From Podocnemis expansa (Eukaryota; Chordata; Testudines; Podocnemididae): 64,000 bases of DNA. Where the stretch lies: NCBI GenBank assembly GCA_007922195.1, contig ML682024.1, positions 6,291,695 to 6,355,694 on the forward strand. Direction: 5' to 3'. The position numbers and the translations under genes are program-made. Every line of letters starts with the position of its first letter. The first letter of the stretch is position 1. The notes beneath the pieces are model-generated. The model was given only the letters and a program-made list of their open reading frames with translations, was not told where the DNA came from and ran no database searches. Positions 61,601-64,000 of this stretch are shown here, piece by piece.

Positions 61601-63282
61601 GGCTTGTTCTTTTCCAGACTTGGAGCTGGTGACACCACCATTGAATGGGATCATTCTGCCTGGGGTGACCCGGCAGAGCCTGCTGGACCTGGCACGCAAG
61701 TGGGTGAGTGAGGGCAGATATGAGAGAGGTCTCAATTCCCCCCAGAAAAAGAAAAGAAAGGGGGCTGTGCCTGTGAGCAGTGCATGAGATGGGGCCAGGC
61801 CAGGCCAGAGGAGGAATTCCAGGCCCAGCTTGAGGAGCTGTCTGGGGGATGGACGAGCATCTGGGGGACAGGAGGCTCCCAGTCGACTAGGAGCTGGTGG
61901 CGTGAAAGGATTGGACCCCTTATGAGTTATGGGGGTTGCTCCATGGAAGCTTGTCTCTGAGCTCTGCCCCAGGGATTCCTGAGGGACCGATGTGGCTGTA
62001 GGTCCTGGCCTGGGCACCCATCGAAGGCCCATGGAGTCCAGGCCAGGGGGAAGCTGAGAAGCTGGTTCACCCCAGGCTGGGAGGGGTCTGCAGTGACAGG
62101 TGGGGGGGTGGTTGCCTCTCAGGAGGGGGTGTTGGGAGCTGGAATAGGGGATGGGCAGTGATTGGGGAATCCCTGTTTGAGCAGCCCCCTGCCAGGGCTG
62201 GACTGGAGGTGGGGGGCCCAGGTGCCTTTTGGGTGACCCTTCCTCAGTCCATCCAGGACTTTCTGAACCCTCCAACCCCCACTGGATGGGGGGAGCCCCT
62301 CAAATCCACTCCCTGCTTTTAGCCTCCAAGTTCATCACTGTGTCCCTCTCACTGACCTTGTCTATGACTTTGGGCACCAGAAGGTGCCATCCTCCGCCCC
62401 CCAGCTGTGCCCCATTCTTCCCCCCAGCCATAGGGGTGCCATCCTCTAAGCTCTGTTCCCAGCTGTGCCACATATCCCCCATCCCCAGCACTAGGGGGCA
62501 CTGCCCCTCATCCCCACCCTGACCTCCCTTCTCCCACAGGGTGAGTTCAAGGTGTCGGAGCGTAGCGTCACCATGGCCGACCTTTTGCGGGGACTGCAGG
62601 AGAAGCGGGTCCGCGAGGTGTTCGGCTCGGGCACGGCCTGTGTGGTCTGTCCCATCAGCCACATCTTGTACCAGGGTCAGGTGAGCCGCTGGGATGTGGG
62701 GGTGTTGGGCCCACAGGCTGATCTGGGAGTGCAGAGGGGGACCAGGAACCAGTCTGGCGTGACCCTGATCTGATGGGGGCGAGGGGAGGGCTACACCAGG
62801 CTGGCCAGCACAAGGATCCAATTGAGTCGTCTCCTTCCAGGGCTACCACATCCCCACCATGGAGAATGGCCCAGAACTGACCACACGCTTCCTGAAGGCA
62901 CTGACAGACATCCAGGTACTGGGGGCAGGGGCTAACATGGGGTGCAGAGGTTAGCACAGGGGCTTGGGGGAAGAGGTTAGTACTGGAGGGCTGGGGGTGG
63001 TGGTGAGGGTTTATGGGGATGGCGTTTCAAGTGCATGGAAAAGATTCAGCCCACAGGGGCCTTGGCTCCCTGGAGGGTGGGTGTAGGTGTGTGCTGGGGT
63101 ATGCAGTATGCAGCCTTTCCCTTCTTGGGGGCACTGGTTCCTATCCAATTCCAGGGCAGGGGGCTGGCACCAATATCTCTCCCAACCTGTGGGAGCCCGT
63201 GCCCCCATTCTGACACCCTGTATGTCTGTCTGTCTTTTTGCAGTATGGCCGTGTGTCCAGCGACTGGGTGCTGCCTGTCTGA
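52603..63282 (+). CDS. BCAT2: Branched-chain amino acid aminotransferase, mitochondrial
   Basis: PLP-dependent class IV aminotransferase that transfers the amino group of Leu, Ile and Val to 2-oxoglutarate in the mitochondrial matrix. Coding exons: 52603-52647, 56614-56694, 56940-57140, 57342-57452, 59699-59818, 60114-60277, 60824-60966, 61618-61703, 62540-62680, 62841-62915, 63244-63282 (stop TGA 63280). All are GT-AG and phases close to 401 residues; human has 392. The N-terminus, [20 protein letters not shown], is Arg-rich and free of acids, as expected of a mitochondrial presequence. Landmarks: [36 protein letters not shown], the PLP lysine in [29 protein letters not shown] and [15 protein letters not shown] with the CxxC redox pair. 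[10 protein letters not shown] is near the end. The intron after exon 5 has the weak donor GTTCGG. Confidence 0.96.
52680..53045 (+). repeat. Degenerate C-rich tandem repeat in BCAT2 intron 1
   Basis: Units of about 35-45 bases built on CTGCAGCCCC, CAGCTCTGCCC and GTGCCCCACACTCC recur roughly nine times. Open frames across it on both strands are compositional. Confidence 0.65.
53553..53645 (+). mobile_element. tRNA-derived SINE, short copy with GATT tail
   Basis: GTGGCTAGCCCCTCTGCTTA, CATGCAGAAGGTCCTGGGTT and CAATTCCCAGG are followed by CTATGATTTGATTGATTGAT. It lacks the CR1-like middle part seen in the copies at 17.1 and 43.0 kb. Confidence 0.65.
53770..54035 (+). repeat. SINE/CR1 tail interrupted by a hAT MITE
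   Basis: GGTCCTGCTTTTAGCAAGGG then GTTGGACTCGT is interrupted at 53,809 and resumes at about 53,985 as GGACTAGATGACCTTGTGAG then GTCCCTTCCAACTCTGTGAT. This is the common SINE/CR1 3' tail with a later insertion. Confidence 0.7.
53809..53985 (+). mobile_element. hAT-type MITE
   Basis: About 177 bases with terminal inverted repeats CAGTGGTTTTCAAAC and GTTTGAAAACCACTG, perfect over 15 bases. Flanks GGACTCGT and GGACTAGA look like a mutated 8-bp target duplication. A sister copy is at 56,297-56,438. Confidence 0.8.
54035..55500. other. BCAT2 intron 1, middle part
   Basis: No gene recognised; a 238-codon minus frame at 54,484-53,768 runs through the MITE and is chance. A CTCF-core-like site GGCCGCTAGGGGGCGCTTG (minus strand) lies at 55,403-55,421. 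Confidence 0.45.
55515..55790 (-). repeat. Three inverted MIR/tRNA-like units
   Basis: GAGAACCCAGGAGTCCTGGC at about 55,522, GAGAACCCAGGAGTCCGGGC at 55,563 and GAGCCCAGGAGTCCTGGCTC at 55,755, in the opposite orientation to the other BCAT2 intron copies. Confidence 0.6.
55850..56200. promoter_or_regulatory. CpG-rich island inside BCAT2 intron 1
   Basis: Dense CpG sequence with a GGCTC repeat (GGCTCGGCTCGGCTCGGCTG) near 56,068. On the minus strand a strong donor-like GGGTAAGTGT lies at about 56,058. It could be an alternative promoter or the first exon of an antisense transcript; no ORF supports a protein. Confidence 0.35.
56297..56438 (+). mobile_element. hAT-type MITE, second copy
   Basis: CAGTGGTTTTCAAACTTTTT at the left and AATTTGAAAACCACTG at the right, with the same interior as the copy at 53.8 kb (CACTCCAGTCTTTTGG). 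About 175 bases upstream of BCAT2 coding exon 2. Confidence 0.8.
56705..56935 (+). repeat. Tandem MIR/tRNA-like units filling most of BCAT2 intron 2
   Basis: Three to four units follow one another: GACACCTGGATTCCCTACCC, GGGAGCCAGGATACCTGGGT, TCTAGTGGCTAGAACAGGGG and CTAGTGGTTAGTGTGAGGGC. The 245-base intron is almost entirely made of them and the last unit forms the sequence before the acceptor at 56,939. Confidence 0.7.
57669..57772. repeat. Inverted repeat with arms of about 46 bases
   Basis: Left arm CCTAAAAATAGAAAATGGAA (57,669 on) pairs with the right arm ending TTCTATTTTCTATTTTTAGG (57,772). The loop is about 11 bases. A MITE-like or decayed palindrome in BCAT2 intron 4. Confidence 0.6.
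57905..58182 (+). repeat. G-rich minisatellite, possible G-quadruplex former
   Basis: Irregular units of GGGTATTGGGGGCTGGGGTG and TGGATTTTGGGGGTGGGTAT type, at least eight. Runs of three to six G are spaced by few bases throughout. Confidence 0.75.
58352..59471 (+). mobile_element. hAT-like element of about 1.1 kb with exact target duplication
   Basis: Starts CAGTGGTTCCCAACCTGCGG and ends AAAGACTGGGAACCACTA. The 8-bp word GTCTAGTG flanks it on both sides (58,344-58,351 and 59,472-59,479), as expected for hAT transposition. The target is a MIR/tRNA-like unit that would otherwise read GGGGTCTAGTGGTTAGAC. No transposase frame is visible, so it is non-autonomous. Confidence 0.8.
59472..59690 (+). 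repeat. Tandem MIR/tRNA-like units before BCAT2 exon 5
   Basis: Three units: GGAACCAGGACACTTGGGTT, GGATCCAGGATGCCTGGGTT and GGGAGCCGGAACGTCTGGCT, with GGGGTCTAGTGGTTGGG between them. They run to within about 10 bases of the acceptor at 59,698. Confidence 0.7.
60300..60790 (+). repeat. Tandem repeat with CTCF-core-like units in BCAT2 intron 6
   Basis: About eight units of 45-65 bases, each with a version of CCACTAGGGGGCACT: near 60,362, 60,470 (CCATTAGGGGGCACC), 60,532 (CCACTAGTGAGCACT), 60,591 (TACTAGGGGGCACG), 60,701 (TCACTAGGGGGTGCT) and 60,759 (CCACTAGAGGGTGCT). The linkers are C/T-rich. This core resembles the CTCF consensus CCACNAGGGGGC. Confidence 0.7.
61176..61509. repeat. Near-perfect palindrome around a 10-N gap
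   Basis: Arms 61,176-61,337 and 61,348-61,509 are reverse complements over 162 bases with about two mismatches, near 61,217. Ten N lie exactly at the centre. Such symmetry at a gap more likely reflects an assembly or haplotype-joining error than biology. It is inside BCAT2 intron 7 and does not touch an exon. Confidence 0.9.
61338..61347. other. Assembly gap (10 N)
   Basis: Ten N bases at the centre of the palindrome. Confidence 0.99.
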
Positions 63283-63806
63283 CCCAGACTTGATCCCCCC
63301 CATTTGTCTTGGGGGGGGGGGCACTTTGGCTTTAACACTCCCAAGAGCAGACCTCCTCTTCCACTGAACCCGCGACCCGCTGATCACTCCCTGACTAACG
63401 TGGCTCCCCTGGAGCAGAACCAAACCCAGCCCTGCCCCGGGAGGATCCAGCAGCCCAAAGATCCTGCCCCCCAGCACCTGTTTCAGGGGGTTGGGAACCA
63501 CCTCTTTTCTTTCAAAGTGCAATAGAGAGAGATAGAAATCCCCTACCCTGAACCCCTCTCTGCCTGGTGTCTGTTCCTTCCCCCTGTACTCACCTCTGAC
63601 TGGTGCTAGTTGAATCTATCTGAGCTAGCCCCCCTCCACTGGACCTGTTCTAGGCTCCCCTGGGCTCTCAGCTACTCTGTGTCCCTGGCACCAGGCCAAG
63701 GGGCACCTGCTGCCTGGAGTGGTGGGGGGTGACACCCAACCTGGGCCTGTGGCTCCCCACCCATCAGAGGGACACAGGTCTGGGTGCTGACCCGAGATGC
63801 TTTTTA

Positions 63807-63812
63807 ATTAAA
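63807..63812 (+). terminator. BCAT2: Probable BCAT2 polyadenylation signal ATTAAA
   Basis: ATTAAA about 525 bases after the stop, followed by a GTTTGTGTTGGGG stretch that fits a downstream element. No AATAAA was seen between stop and this site. Confidence 0.5.
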
Positions 63813-64000
63813 CACAATGAAATCAGCCTGCTGGGTCAAGTTTGTGTTGGGGGGGTGGGGGGTCCCTGACAGCAGGTTCAACAGGACTGCATGACTCCCC
63901 CTCTGACCAAGGTGGCCATGTCATGCCAGGCACTGCACAGACCGTGTGTGTCCTCCTCCTGGCGGGCGCTATGACCTCACCTCTGTGTCATCCAGGCTAC

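Overview
The window is vertebrate genomic DNA, most likely from a turtle. Introns and exons are typical of a vertebrate gene-dense region, and the repeats are of sauropsid and especially chelonian type: CR1 LINEs, DIRS-type tyrosine-recombinase retrotransposons, a tRNA-derived SINE with a CR1-like tail, hAT MITEs and a TX1-like LINE. The gene content matches the block on human chromosome 19q13.33. I identified genes by protein similarity recalled from the families and by reading splice sites; no database search was run.

Five genes can be modelled. NUCB1 (+, last four coding exons, 7.1-8.3 kb) is followed by PPP1R15A/GADD34 (-, 13.4-18.25 kb, complete), PLEKHA4 (+, 22.5-37.7 kb, 20 coding exons), HSD17B14 (+, 43.2-47.7 kb, 9 coding exons) and BCAT2 (+, 52.6-63.8 kb, 11 coding exons). 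Exon phases close for all four complete models: 504, 1125, 270 and 401 residues. The genes do not form one pathway. Together they cover a Golgi calcium-binding protein, the stress-induced eIF2-alpha phosphatase adaptor, a PH-domain Wnt adaptor, a short-chain steroid dehydrogenase and the mitochondrial branched-chain aminotransferase. Relative to the human order, no TULP2 exon is visible between NUCB1 and PPP1R15A, and NUCB1 appears flipped.

Layout: 1-5.85 kb is a degraded DIRS element, antisense inside a NUCB1 intron. NUCB1 and PPP1R15A converge across 8.3-13.4 kb, which holds an LTR-like repeat. An AC-rich minisatellite tract (18.4-19.6 kb) lies just upstream of the PPP1R15A promoter. PLEKHA4 intron 13 carries a second DIRS-type element with recognisable inverted termini around a body that no longer looks like DIRS reverse transcriptase. 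Between PLEKHA4 and HSD17B14 there is a CR1 nested with other repeats and a degraded endogenous-retrovirus integrase fragment. Between HSD17B14 and BCAT2 lie a CR1 and a TX1-like LINE. BCAT2 introns hold two short hAT MITEs, one longer hAT-like element with an exact 8-bp target duplication, a G-rich minisatellite, a CTCF-core-like tandem repeat and a near-perfect palindrome around a 10-N gap.

Several short repeat units recur across the window and often sit close to exons: a MIR/tRNA-like unit in about thirty places, a unit like CCCCAGAGGTGGCTGCATCT, and a unit like GCACTGCTGTGGGGAA.
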